From Gammaproteobacteria bacterium (GTDB lineage Bacteria > Pseudomonadota > Gammaproteobacteria > Poriferisulfidales > Poriferisulfidaceae): DNA of 58,134 nt. Position 1 is the stretch's first letter. The number at the start of each line of letters is the position of its first letter. A program made the position numbers and the translations under genes. The stretch lies in contig JAPONY010000084.1 of the NCBI GenBank assembly GCA_026713705.1, positions 1-58,134 of the forward strand, in the 5' to 3' direction. Shown here in pieces: positions 36,701 to 45,159 of this stretch. The notes under the pieces are model-generated. The model ran no database searches, was not told the DNA's origin, and saw only the letters and a program-made list of their open reading frames with translations.

Positions 36701-36823
36701 GAATTTCTCGATCACGTCTCGCTTGTGGTTCATGATCCGGTAGATACCGAAGTCCAGATCAGCACGATCAAATTGGAACAATTCCCGGAGGAGATCCTGG
36801 AATTTTTTCAAGGAGTCATTCAT
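33713..36823 (-). CDS. mod: type III DNA adenine methyltransferase, Mod subunit
   Basis: This protein of about 1036 aa has beta-class methyltransferase order: catalytic motif IV DPPYNT at about residues 500-505 and SAM-binding motif I DYFAGSGTTG at about 790-799. The roughly 490-residue region before motif IV is much longer than in classical EcoP1I-type Mod. The N-terminus KKFQDLLRELFQFDRADLDF is characteristic of this large subfamily. The ATG at 36823 (MNDSLKKFQ) fits the family start; a TTG at 36889 would add 22 residues. It lies 90 bases downstream of mutS on the same strand. Confidence 0.88.
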   Translation of the reverse strand: MNDSLKKFQDLLRELFQFDRADLDFGIYRIMNHKRDVIEKFIVEDIPEVVSDALKEGMLSEQAYLAEEINVVLEKIRDNLGPDAVDGDGNLADTYRDTAVGKRYLRLVARNRGARNTAVVETSIFNHLFAFFSRYYQEGDFISKQRYSRKQRYAIPYNGEEVHLHWANHDQYYIKTTEHFDHYTFQVRNVTVHFRVQTAELEQDNIKGDKKFFLPATKDIAWDRKEKELTIPFEFRPLDEHEKNGERTQRQDKINDQTLEEIPDRIPTQEARTSLLEEHHRNTDGEPVSILEHHLRQYTRRNTSDFFIHKNLKSFLSQELDFYLKNEMLNLEDMEHAGEDLAEGWFQEVRAIKTVGNQIIDFLYQIESFQKMLWEKRKFITETQHCVTMGNIDPAFYPDIATCESQWDEWKELLHIDEEEANLFNSGKGAKGKRVLFLEQHPTLVLDTKHFTPDFIDQLLESFDDLDEISDGLLIKSENFQSLTFLAEKYNRKIGNIYIDPPYNTNASAILYKNDYKNSSWLSLMQNRLLVARTLLSNDGILCVAIDDEEAWRLRGLLQNIFERELGIAPVRSTPAGRKSSGCFSPSHEYAFFYGKSDAAPGCLRKTEKELERYPFEDEQGRYSWANLIRSGSGALRRHRPKQFYPIYVRADDSIYIPKMKWNEQEGQYDLLEKQKDNETVVWPVTHENGTKIEKRWHRGWKRVMGEPNEYRVRRGKNGEISIDFKTRMDMRSMPKTWWGKNLYSSANHGTKALREILPNNEFDYPKAVTLVEDCLLASGSDRKKAYVCDYFAGSGTTGHAVINLNRLDGGQRKFVLTEMGNHFDSVILPRLKKIIFAPEWKDGMPNREPTQEESMRSPRLIKYIRLESYEDALNNIDFDETTTQRALELDGYLLRYMLQWETKHSNTLLNTEKLTNPFDYKLHAGNRLQEVAADIPETFNYLLGLHVCTRKLLSDGKRRYLVYRGKTRDDLDTVIIWRNTDGWQKNDLERDKKFVAKHKITAGANQVFVNGDSLIREATSLDPLFKARMFAEVKA

Positions 36824-36912
36824 CTTCAGATGACTTGCGCCAATGGTGTGCGTCGCGGAAAGGTGCGGCAAAGTAGGATTGCTTGCCAATCATAATACAT
36901 ACGGCTTACTGG

Positions 36913-39519
36913 TTAGTCGTCGATGTCCGAATCCGTATCCAGTTTCCGCAGTTCATAGATCAAATCCAAGGCCTCCTTCGGTGACAACTGATCGGGTTTC
37001 ACTTGCCGGAGACGTTCCAATGCTGCCGGGACGGATGGAGGTTTGGGAGGGGCGATGAACAGGTCTTTCTGCGGGTTGCTGCGTGCCCAGCGCTGGGTGC
37101 TGTCGTCCTCGAGTTCCAGCAAATACGCTTGCGCCCGTTCGAGCACCTCCGGGGGGATGCCCGCCAGACGCGCGACCTGTAGGCCGTAGCTTTGGCTGGC
37201 AGGACCGTCCTTGACGGCATGCAGGAAGATGATTTGCTGGCCATGCATCGTGGCGTCCAGATGCAGGTTGATAATTCCGGGATGAATCTCGGCCAGCTGG
37301 GTCAGTTCGAAGTAGTGCGTGGAGAACAGGGTGAAAGCCCGGTTGCGGGTCGCCAGGTGCTCGGCGCAGCCCAGCGCCAGTGCCATGCCGTCGAAGGTGC
37401 TGGTGCCGCGACCGATCTCGTCCATCAGCACTAGGCTGCACTCGGAGGCGTGATGCAGGATGTTGGCCGCCTCGGTCATCTCGACCATGAAGGTGGAGCG
37501 GCCGGAGGTCAGGTCGTCGGAGGCCCCGATGCGGGTGAAGATGCGGTCGATGGGGCCGACCCGGGCGCGCTGGGCTGGCACGTGGCTGCCGATGCAGGCC
37601 ATCAGGACGATCAGCGCGGTTTGTCTCATGTAGGTGGATTTGCCACCCATGTTCGGGCCGGTGATGAGCAGCAGGCGCCGCTGCTCGGACATCAACGTAT
37701 CGTTCGGAACGAACGGTTCGTTCCAGGTCAGCTCGATGACCGGATGGCGACCGGCTTCGATCTCGATGCCGGGCTCGTCGACCAGTTCGGGGCAGCAATA
37801 GCGATGCGCCTTGGCCTGTTCGGCGAAACAGCAGAGTACATCCAACTCGGCCAGTGCCGCGGCGCATTGCTTGAAGTGGTCCAGGTGCGGGACCAAGCCT
37901 TCCAGCAGGTTCTGATAAACCTGTTTCTCGCGTTCCAGTGCCCGGCTTCGCGCACTCAGGATTCGATCCTCGAATTCTTTCAGCTCCGGTATCAGGTAGC
38001 GTTCGTAATTCTTGAGTGTCTGCCGCCGCCGGTAGTGGTCGGGCACTCGCGCAGCTTGGCTGCGTGGGACCTCGATGTAGTAGCCGTGGACCCGGTTGTA
38101 GGCAACTTTGAGCTGAGTGATGCCGGTGCGTTCCCGCTCGGTCGTCTCCATCTCCAGCAAAAAGGAGTCGGCCCCCCGCGACAGTTCTCTCAATTCGTCC
38201 AGTTCAGTGTCGAAGCCCGGAGCGATGGCGCCGCCGTCGCGGATCGTCGGAGGAGGGTTTTCCGAAAGCGCCGAGATCAGATAGGCGGCCAGTTCGGGAT
38301 ATGACTGCAGGTTGTTGCGATAGGAATCGAATTCTTCGGCGTTGATTTCCTCCAGCAAGTGGCGCAGGCCTGGCAGGTGCTGCAAGGTCTGGGCCAGTCC
38401 GCACAGGTCTCGGGGCGAAGCGGTGTATAGAGCGATGCGAGCGACCACGCGTTCGATGTCGGAAGTCTTCCTCAATTGCTCGCGAATCGGACTCCGGTGG
38501 GTGCCATCCAGCAGATGGGAGACGATCTGGTGACGTGTCGCCAAGGTTTGGCGGTCGCGAAGGGGAGACTGGATCCACCGGCTGAGGCAACGGCGGCCCA
38601 TGGCGGTGACGGTTTTGTCCAGTACGCCAAGCAGGCTGTGCCGGGAGTCTCCGGAAAGGGCCTGCTCCAGTTCAAGGTTACGCCGGGTGGTGGCGTCCAG
38701 ATACACATGGGTGTCGCGCCGCTCACGTTGCAGACTCGTGATGTGTGGCAATGCCGCTTGCTGGGTTTCTTGGGCGTAGTACAGCAGGGCCCCGGCGGCC
38801 CCGATGATGGAAGGTGCATCTTGGCAGTCGAAAGCGGACAGGTCGTGGACTCCCAATTGCTGGCACAAGAGCCGCGTGGCGGTCTCGGCGTCGAAATGCC
38901 AGTCCGAAAGGGGTTGCCAGTGCGTATCCTCCCATTCCGGTGGCACGTACGATTCCGGGTACAGGATTTCCGCCGGGCGTAGCCGCTCAAGTTCTGCGTA
39001 CAGGTCTTCGACGGACGGAAGCTCCATGACATTGAAACGACCTGAACTCAGGTTCAGGCTGGCCAGCCCGATTGGGGCGTCCAGCCATAGCGCGAGCAGC
39101 AGGGTGTCGCGCCCCGCATCCAGCAGTTCGTCTTCGATCAGGGTGCCCGGTGTGACAATACGCGAGATCTGGCGTTCCATCGGTCCTTTGCCGGACGGGC
39201 TTTCGCCAACCTGCTCGCAGACCACTGCGGACTCTCCGAGCTGGACGAGTTTTGCGAGATAGGAGTCGAGCGAGACCACCGGAATGCCGGCCATCGGGAT
39301 GGGCTGTCCCTTGGAGCGCCCGCGCTCGGTCAGCACGATGTCCAGCAACTCGGAGCCGCGCTTGGCATCCTCGAAGAATAGCTCGTAGAAATCACCCATT
39401 CGGTAGAGCAACAGGTACTGGGGATATTGCGCCTTGAACTCAAGGTACTGGCGCATGCTGGGAGTATGCTGGTTCTGCGCAGCGGGGGAGGTCAATAGCG
39501 GAGTCGGTTGCAATGCCAT
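36913..39519 (-). CDS. mutS: DNA mismatch repair protein MutS
   Basis: This 868-aa protein recognises base mismatches and small loops. The mismatch-binding Phe-x-Glu motif is in [13 protein letters not shown] near residue 43. The C-terminal ATPase has Walker [15 protein letters not shown] and Walker [17 protein letters not shown], and the C-terminus carries the dimerisation helix region. In many gammaproteobacteria mutS lies next to pncC-recA; here the two are divergent and about 12.8 kb apart, with the sterol operon and two toxin-antitoxin-like modules between them. Confidence 0.97.
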   Translation of the reverse strand: MALQPTPLLTSPAAQNQHTPSMRQYLEFKAQYPQYLLLYRMGDFYELFFEDAKRGSELLDIVLTERGRSKGQPIPMAGIPVVSLDSYLAKLVQLGESAVVCEQVGESPSGKGPMERQISRIVTPGTLIEDELLDAGRDTLLLALWLDAPIGLASLNLSSGRFNVMELPSVEDLYAELERLRPAEILYPESYVPPEWEDTHWQPLSDWHFDAETATRLLCQQLGVHDLSAFDCQDAPSIIGAAGALLYYAQETQQAALPHITSLQRERRDTHVYLDATTRRNLELEQALSGDSRHSLLGVLDKTVTAMGRRCLSRWIQSPLRDRQTLATRHQIVSHLLDGTHRSPIREQLRKTSDIERVVARIALYTASPRDLCGLAQTLQHLPGLRHLLEEINAEEFDSYRNNLQSYPELAAYLISALSENPPPTIRDGGAIAPGFDTELDELRELSRGADSFLLEMETTERERTGITQLKVAYNRVHGYYIEVPRSQAARVPDHYRRRQTLKNYERYLIPELKEFEDRILSARSRALEREKQVYQNLLEGLVPHLDHFKQCAAALAELDVLCCFAEQAKAHRYCCPELVDEPGIEIEAGRHPVIELTWNEPFVPNDTLMSEQRRLLLITGPNMGGKSTYMRQTALIVLMACIGSHVPAQRARVGPIDRIFTRIGASDDLTSGRSTFMVEMTEAANILHHASECSLVLMDEIGRGTSTFDGMALALGCAEHLATRNRAFTLFSTHYFELTQLAEIHPGIINLHLDATMHGQQIIFLHAVKDGPASQSYGLQVARLAGIPPEVLERAQAYLLELEDDSTQRWARSNPQKDLFIAPPKPPSVPAALERLRQVKPDQLSPKEALDLIYELRKLDTDSDIDD

Positions 39520-39594
39520 TGCGCTATTTTGGCAAATTTTTTATGGCCTCAATAAAAGCTACCGGCGAGAGCCCGCGGTAGGCCTGATAGAGGC

Positions 39595-39984
39595 TTACTC
39601 CGCTGGAAGCCAGCCGTGCATTTCGTCGTGGAGATTTTTGATTCGATTAATCAATGTTTTGATATTCCGCGGGGCCGGAGATACTTGAGTCGCCTCTGTC
39701 CTGTCGACCCATAGGGTATCGGTGGCCTTGGACGACAGGTGGGCCAAACAGAGCAGGTTGGTCTTGAAAAGATTTGAATCCGGGAGCTGTTCGGCGATTC
39801 GCGCGACATCATGGACATTGATGTCCGGGATATCTTCTAATGCACACATGGCGCGTGCAAGTGATTCCGTTGCCTGATATGCCCAGAAAGCTGCATGATT
39901 CGGAGAGCTCGACAGGAGACGCTCCGCGGCACCGGCATCCTGTTCGGCGGCCTCAAGCAGCTTTAGAACAAGTTGGGATGCCAT
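39595..39984 (-). CDS. HEPN-domain protein, copy 1 (possible degenerate toxin)
   Basis: This 129-aa helical protein resembles the HEPN_DOMAIN (PF05168) group: AAFWAYQATESLARAMCALEDIP followed by NVHDVARIAEQL. It is clearly paralogous to the HEPN gene at 50453-50842, with which it shares length and the same gene order. The later RYP-type motif of copy 2 is replaced here by VDR, hinting at decay. It overlaps its nucleotidyltransferase partner by 22 bases. The role as toxin or partner is inferred from the pair organisation. Confidence 0.75.
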   Translation of the reverse strand: MASQLVLKLLEAAEQDAGAAERLLSSSPNHAAFWAYQATESLARAMCALEDIPDINVHDVARIAEQLPDSNLFKTNLLCLAHLSSKATDTLWVDRTEATQVSPAPRNIKTLINRIKNLHDEMHGWLPAE

Positions 39985-40508
39985 GATGGCGGGAACATGT
40001 CACGGTAACGTTTCCAGAAAGGGCCGCCGATGCGCGCATGGAGCAGTCTTCCTTCCCGGTCGACGGAGTAAGGCAGCATGCCGGGGATCTTCCGGTGCTT
40101 CGCGAACGTGGAGTATTTACAGGGAACCACATCCACCGGGACGCCGCATCCGACGACAGGCTTGCGGGCAGACAGGTAATTAAGAGCTCGATTGCTCGGC
40201 GTGACGACCATCAAGTTGAAGTTGCTGTCCGGTCGTGCTGTGCCGTTCGCGCGGCTGCCGAACAGAAAGATCGCGTCGGGGTCAAAAGCAACCGACAGGT
40301 TGGTTACGAGAGCGGACAACGCGACTTCCGTATTTCGGAAAGGACCGATGCTGTCCGTCGCCGCGTGGTGTTCCGTTTCGGATTTTTGACGAATGAATTC
40401 CAGGACCGAGGCGACCAGGTCAGGGTTGTTTTTCGTCGCATTGACCATTTTACGGATCGCGGTTCGCTGATCCGAAGGCACCCGGAAACTGATGATGGGG
40501 GTACTCAT
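39963..40508 (-). CDS. RHH-like/nucleotidyltransferase fusion, copy 1, with altered active site
   Basis: This 181-aa protein starts with a ribbon-helix-helix-like segment (IISFRVPSDQRTAIRKMV, then a second helix to about residue 41), followed by a nucleotidyltransferase core (AIFLFGSRANGT at about 79-90). The catalytic DxD, intact as D98-F-D100 in copy 2, reads N96-F-N98 here, so activity is probably lost. A downstream aspartate (in GVPVDVVPC) remains. The C-terminal VPGMLPY-like and GPFWKRYRDMFP blocks match copy 2. An operator-like inverted repeat lies 11 bases upstream of the start. Confidence 0.8.
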   Translation of the reverse strand: MSTPIISFRVPSDQRTAIRKMVNATKNNPDLVASVLEFIRQKSETEHHAATDSIGPFRNTEVALSALVTNLSVAFDPDAIFLFGSRANGTARPDSNFNLMVVTPSNRALNYLSARKPVVGCGVPVDVVPCKYSTFAKHRKIPGMLPYSVDREGRLLHARIGGPFWKRYRDMFPPSWHPNLF

Positions 40509-40518
40509 ACACGCCTCC

Positions 40519-40540
40519 TGTAATACAGAAGTGTATCACA
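40519..40540. promoter_or_regulatory. imperfect palindromic operator upstream of MNT copy 1
   Basis: TGTAATACA and TGTATCACA form an inverted repeat (8 of 9 positions) separated by GAAG. It lies 11 bases upstream of the copy 1 nucleotidyltransferase start and overlaps the likely promoter and leader. Position and half-site similarity to the perfect palindrome before copy 2 suggest the fused ribbon-helix-helix segment binds it for autoregulation. The GGAGG of the ribosome-binding site sits just inside it, towards the gene. Confidence 0.5.
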
Positions 40541-40634
40541 CTGCTTTTCGCGGCAAATAGAGCAGAGAGTAAGCAGTTAACCTTTCCCAGCAGAAGATAG
40601 TGAAAAATAGATGATCTTGTGGTTAAGACTTCAT

Positions 40635-41666
40635 TCAATCTTCCGAGCTCTGAGGTTTGCGAGCCAGGAAGAAAAACATTGGAGTAAAGATACCGGATTC
40701 GCCCCCCTCGACCAGCGCGTCCGCCCCTCTGTTCAGCAGCGTGCTGACCATGGTGGTACCTTCCGGAAACATCCGTAGTTTCTCCCCGACTCTTAACGTC
40801 AGATTGGTCAAGGCGCGCCCGATCGGTGTACGCGGAAGACTCGCGATGCTGAGATCGCGGCCCTGCAAAGCTCGATACCAAGGCGTTTCCGGATGCGATT
40901 CGGAGGCGAGGTCGCGGGCTTCCAGAAGCTCGAATCCGGCCATGCGCAATGCGTCGCAAATTTCCGTCGTGGCGGCGATGTCCGGTAGCCCGTCTCCCTT
41001 TTCAATGTCTTTCTTAATTCGAAGGTGTTCGGCATTCTCCGGATCAAAGTCGTCGGTGAGACCCCACTCGTAGCCTGTAAAACAAGTCCCCGGACGCAGG
41101 ACGCGGAAGACCTCCCGGAACGCCGCGGTTTTGTCTGGCGCGTGGGGCATGGATTCGATGGCGAAAGCAGCATCGTAGCAATTGTCGCTTTCAGGAATCT
41201 GCATGTAATCGCCGCGAATGAAACGGCATAATGACTGGACATCTTCGGTGTGCACTTTGGCGCGCTCGATCTGGTAGGCGTTATTGTTGATACCGACAAA
41301 ATTGGCCCCGGAGTAGTGGGCTAGAGTGTGCATCGGTCCGCCGATCCCGCATCCCACATCGAGAACCTGCATTCCTGGCTTCAGGGACAATTGATCGGAG
41401 AGGAAATGCTCGTGCCTGAGCAACGATTCCTTGAAGCTTTCGCCGCGGTGCCGGGGCGCAAAGTGAAAGGACTGGCCCCAGCCGAACTCGTAGAAATCAG
41501 TCACTAGATCGTAGTAGTGATTGACGAGCGTCTGGTAGTCCTCCTGTCTCTCTTCCAAGTCAGCATCATGGAGTCCGGCGTAGTGGTTGACCACTTGCAA
41601 CACCTCATCCGGAGTGAGATCTGCGAGAGAACGAGAATCTGATCGTTTGGCAGGTGTAAGTCTCAT
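40635..41666 (-). CDS. smt: sterol C24-methyltransferase (ERG6/SMT family)
   Basis: This 343-aa SAM-dependent methyltransferase matches eukaryotic Erg6/SMT along its whole length. It has the sterol-binding motif YEFGWGQSFHF (59-69), SAM motif I LDVGCGIGGP (102-111), the following VGINNNAYQIERAK, YEWGLTDDFD, and the C-terminal Sterol_MT domain ending GIFTPMFFFLARKP. It would add a methyl from SAM to C24 of a sterol side chain with a Delta24 double bond. It is the last gene of the sterol operon, 31 bases after the SQMO-OSC fusion. Bacterial members of this family are rare. Confidence 0.92.
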   Translation of the reverse strand: MRLTPAKRSDSRSLADLTPDEVLQVVNHYAGLHDADLEERQEDYQTLVNHYYDLVTDFYEFGWGQSFHFAPRHRGESFKESLLRHEHFLSDQLSLKPGMQVLDVGCGIGGPMHTLAHYSGANFVGINNNAYQIERAKVHTEDVQSLCRFIRGDYMQIPESDNCYDAAFAIESMPHAPDKTAAFREVFRVLRPGTCFTGYEWGLTDDFDPENAEHLRIKKDIEKGDGLPDIAATTEICDALRMAGFELLEARDLASESHPETPWYRALQGRDLSIASLPRTPIGRALTNLTLRVGEKLRMFPEGTTMVSTLLNRGADALVEGGESGIFTPMFFFLARKPQSSED

Positions 41667-41697
41667 TCGATTATTCTCCAGTTACGAAACTTTTTCT

Positions 41698-44600
41698 TCA
41701 AGAAGGGGCGTGCGCGCCGTGCGGTTCTTCTAATGCAGCGGCGGTCAAAGGTATCGTATCGTCCGCCGTTGCGTTGGGGGCGAGGGAGTCGGTGGTCGCC
41801 AGTTCCAGGCGGGTCCGGCGACGCCGCTCATAGAGGCCGAGTGCGCGCAGGGGGAAATACTGCCGATACAGGACGTAGTCCAGCAGCGCCGTGCGGAAAA
41901 AGACCCCGGCCATGTCTTGCTTGGGCCAGGCTCCATCCGCGTCCTGGGCGTCGAGCAGGAACCGGGCGCCTCGCGAAATCGCAGCCCAGTGTGGGTCTTC
42001 TGCTTCAAGGAGTGCAGTCAATGCCCACGCGGTTTGGATGACCTGGCTTTCCTCATGTGCGACATATCGGCCGATGAAGCAACCGCTGTAGTGCTCACCC
42101 CATCCGCCATCTTCCCGCTGACGATCCAACAACCACCGGCAGGCCAGGCGCAGTGCCGGGTCACCGGGCCGGGCTCCGGCGGCAAGCAGGCCTCTGATTC
42201 CGAAGGAGGTGCCGTAGATGAATTGAACGCCCCAGACCCCGCGCCACGCCCCGTCGCTTGCCTGGGTCCGGCGAAGCCAGGCGCCGGCCCGTGACATGGC
42301 ATCCGTCACGGTCTGATCTGTGATGTCCGGGAAGTGTTCCTTGCAGGCAGCGAGTGCCGCGAGGCAGGATGCAGTGCACTCGACATAGGAATGCTCGGTC
42401 ATCGACTCGCCGAACATCTCGGCTGGATTCAGCCATTCGAGTCCGATTGCGGAGCGCTGTGCCTCATAGCTGCCAAAGCCGCCATCGCGGTTCTGGCCCC
42501 GCAGCATGAACTGAATCGCGTCCTTGAGCATGATCGTATTCGTGGCCTTGCGGTGGGCGGCGGAAATTCCGAGCACTGCTTCCGCGGTGCAGTCGGTCAC
42601 TGGCCAGCCATGCCATTGTCCGGCAAAGCACCAGCCGCCCTTGGGGTCATTTCGATAAGCTTCACGGAATCCTTCGAAGCTGGTCTTGATTTGCTGCGTT
42701 TCCAGGAAGTCGGCGCCGCGTTGGAGGGCGTTTCGAACTTCCGGGGCCAGCTCGAGCCCGGACATCGTCTCCAGTGCCTGAAGGGCGAAGGCGGTATCCC
42801 ACGAGATGCTCCTCGCTCCGGTGACTCGCGCGCCACGTTCCTCGTCCTCCCAGATCCAGTCGTTCAGTTTCGCGAGTGCCTGTCGGCTGTCGGCATCGCT
42901 CGGGTCACGCAGCCATAAGGCCAGGATGTTGAGGAGCCCGCTGACTGGGGAGATGTTCGTATGGTTGGTGGTCTGCAGTTCCCATCGGATGCGCTCGGCG
43001 ATCGTGTCCGTGCATCGAGTACGCAGGTACTTGTTGTGGAATCGCTCGAACAGCCGCGCAAACTCGTATCCAATCCGGAGCCACACGCTGGGTCGTGCAT
43101 AGAGATCGGCTTCTCGCAAGCGGTTGCGACCCGCGGAAAAGTCAACGTTAGCAAAGCCTTGGGGGAACAATTCCTCTCGCAGCGATTCGATCAGCGGTGT
43201 GACGGGCGTCTGGAACCGACGCGAGTAGACGGTCGCCATCGCCATGTAGATGAGCCGGGTATGGCAGTACCAATTGGAAGGATGCAAGGGAATCCAGCGC
43301 GGCAGGCTCCACAGCTCCGGCAGGATGGCATTGACCCCGCGCCAGTCGTAGAGATTGAGGAGCGCCAGCCAAAACTTTCCCCAGCTCGGAATGCCGAGGA
43401 CTCCCTCGGTTTGCAGAAATTGCCGGGCCGGCTTGATCAGAGGATCGTCTCGCTCGACACCAAGTAATCTCGCCGCAACGTAAACCAGCGTGGTGACAAA
43501 CAGGTTGGGGGGTGGGTGCTCGTGCAGACTCCATGAGCCTCCTTTGAGGCGGGTCTGTTCGAAGGAACGCAGCACGCGCCGACGCCGGTCGGGTTCGAGC
43601 GGCTGCCCGATGATGTGGTGCAGCAGCACGTATTGCGCGGTGAGCATGGGACACCAAACCATCTCGCCTTCCCAGGCGCCATCCTCGTCCTGGAGATCCA
43701 ACAAGCGCGTGCTCGCGCTCTTCAATGCCGGGCCGGCATCGGGCGACTCGACCGTCCATGGGCGGGCGGGTCGAGAGTCGTCGGCTTTTGAGGGTATGGA
43801 GACTAAAAAGGTGCGGGACCAGGTCTCCCGAATCTGTTCGTCTTTCCCTTCGCCCGTGCGTCTCGCCCGGTGCAATTTCCGAGCGCCGAGCAGCAGCCAT
43901 TTGAAACGACCCGCGAGCGAGTGAAAGGTGTCGCGGGTCCGGCGCCAGGCGAGTCGGTCGAAGGACCGGGGTATCTCTCCGACCACGGCCCGGACCACCG
44001 TTGTGAAAAACGCGCGACTCAGCTGGGCCACCGATGTGTCTTCGCAGGCGAGCAAGCGCATGGTCCGATCGCGCATCGCGGAACTGGCCCGCCAACTCTG
44101 GTAGACCGCGCGTCTGAGCGCCGCCGCCTCGGTCCGATGATCGGCGAAGACCTCGTAGAGCCCCATGGCGAGGAACTCCGGGGCGCGGGTCGCTTGGAAA
44201 CGCTTCTTGGTGAAGTCGTGAAAGTCCTCGTTCTCGGCGAGCGTCAGCGCATCGCCGAAACCCAGGGTGATTCCGACCGCCGACATGGGGTGGTAGTGTC
44301 CGGCCGCATCGCCGATCAGCACCCGATGCGGGCTCCCGTAGCTGACACGCGGCCTCAGCTTGTTGCTGGCAGTACGGAACTGTCCCGCCCGCAGCGCTTC
44401 GACAAACGCGGGTCTGACCGATTCCGGCAACCAACGGGCATACGAGTCCAGCAGGAACCCAATCCGGTCCCGGGGTGTCCAGCGATCTGCCGGGACATCG
44501 ACGACGATGCGCACGCCGCGCTCTCCCAGACGGTACATGAGGACTGGTCCCGGTCCGCCCCCCAGCACGTACCCATAGCCCTCCAGAGGCAACGTCACGT

Positions 44601-45159
44601 CGTCGACCAGGACCCCGACCATCCATGAGCAGGTTTTATGGTTCGTCGACAGGCCCAGTGATCGACGCACGACCGAACCCCGGCCGTCGGCGCCGACAAT
44701 CCGCGTGGTCGCTACGGACGCATCGGTGCCGTTGCGGGTAAAAGTGATTCGTCCGTCTTCGATCTCACGGACCTGCGCGTTGAAAATAAAATCGATGCTC
44801 GATTCTTTCTCAATCGCTTCGTGCAGATGCGAAACGAGCACCGCATGTTCGCATGCCAATCCGTGAGCGCCGTCCGGATAGGGAAGGATGATCGGTTCCG
44901 AGTCGTCTTCCGGGTACACCACGAATCCGTTGCCCGCGCCGGTGGGGGGTTGCGTGTCGAGCGCGATGCCGATCTCGCGCAAGAGCCGAACGGCGGGGGG
45001 GTGCAGCCATTCTCCCGCCAGTCGCTTGGACGCTTCGGGGTTGGCTTCGAGCAGGGCGACCCGGGCGCCTTTCCGCGCGTGGGCGAGCGCACACAAACTG
45101 CCGACCGGTCCTCCGCCGACGATTGCGACGTCGTAGCGCCGGGGGGAGGCGCCGCTCAC
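41698..45159 (-). CDS. squalene monooxygenase - oxidosqualene cyclase fusion protein
   Basis: One uninterrupted frame encodes about 1153 aa with two enzymes. Residues about 1-430 are a flavoprotein squalene epoxidase: FAD-binding VAIVGGGPVGS (about 12-22), VGADGRG, and GDAAGHYHPMSAVGI (about 283-297). Residues about 465-1120 are a triterpene cyclase with QW-type repeats and the catalytic motif VTDCTAE (Asp at about 856), the oxidosqualene-cyclase form, not the DxDD of squalene-hopene cyclase. It would convert squalene to 2,3-oxidosqualene and then to a lanosterol- or cycloartenol-type sterol. The GTG at 45159 overlaps the CYP51 stop as GTGA; an ATG at 45228 would add a proline-rich 23-residue tail inside CYP51. 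A linker of about 40 residues rich in charge joins the halves. Confidence 0.93.
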   Translation of the reverse strand: MSGASPRRYDVAIVGGGPVGSLCALAHARKGARVALLEANPEASKRLAGEWLHPPAVRLLREIGIALDTQPPTGAGNGFVVYPEDDSEPIILPYPDGAHGLACEHAVLVSHLHEAIEKESSIDFIFNAQVREIEDGRITFTRNGTDASVATTRIVGADGRGSVVRRSLGLSTNHKTCSWMVGVLVDDVTLPLEGYGYVLGGGPGPVLMYRLGERGVRIVVDVPADRWTPRDRIGFLLDSYARWLPESVRPAFVEALRAGQFRTASNKLRPRVSYGSPHRVLIGDAAGHYHPMSAVGITLGFGDALTLAENEDFHDFTKKRFQATRAPEFLAMGLYEVFADHRTEAAALRRAVYQSWRASSAMRDRTMRLLACEDTSVAQLSRAFFTTVVRAVVGEIPRSFDRLAWRRTRDTFHSLAGRFKWLLLGARKLHRARRTGEGKDEQIRETWSRTFLVSIPSKADDSRPARPWTVESPDAGPALKSASTRLLDLQDEDGAWEGEMVWCPMLTAQYVLLHHIIGQPLEPDRRRRVLRSFEQTRLKGGSWSLHEHPPPNLFVTTLVYVAARLLGVERDDPLIKPARQFLQTEGVLGIPSWGKFWLALLNLYDWRGVNAILPELWSLPRWIPLHPSNWYCHTRLIYMAMATVYSRRFQTPVTPLIESLREELFPQGFANVDFSAGRNRLREADLYARPSVWLRIGYEFARLFERFHNKYLRTRCTDTIAERIRWELQTTNHTNISPVSGLLNILALWLRDPSDADSRQALAKLNDWIWEDEERGARVTGARSISWDTAFALQALETMSGLELAPEVRNALQRGADFLETQQIKTSFEGFREAYRNDPKGGWCFAGQWHGWPVTDCTAEAVLGISAAHRKATNTIMLKDAIQFMLRGQNRDGGFGSYEAQRSAIGLEWLNPAEMFGESMTEHSYVECTASCLAALAACKEHFPDITDQTVTDAMSRAGAWLRRTQASDGAWRGVWGVQFIYGTSFGIRGLLAAGARPGDPALRLACRWLLDRQREDGGWGEHYSGCFIGRYVAHEESQVIQTAWALTALLEAEDPHWAAISRGARFLLDAQDADGAWPKQDMAGVFFRTALLDYVLYRQYFPLRALGLYERRRRTRLELATTDSLAPNATADDTIPLTAAALEEPHGAHAPS

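Noticed and set aside
41698-43740. Squalene-hopene cyclase assignment
   Set aside because: The catalytic motif is DCTAE, not the DxDD of hopene cyclases, and the protein carries a squalene epoxidase domain and sits among sterol genes.
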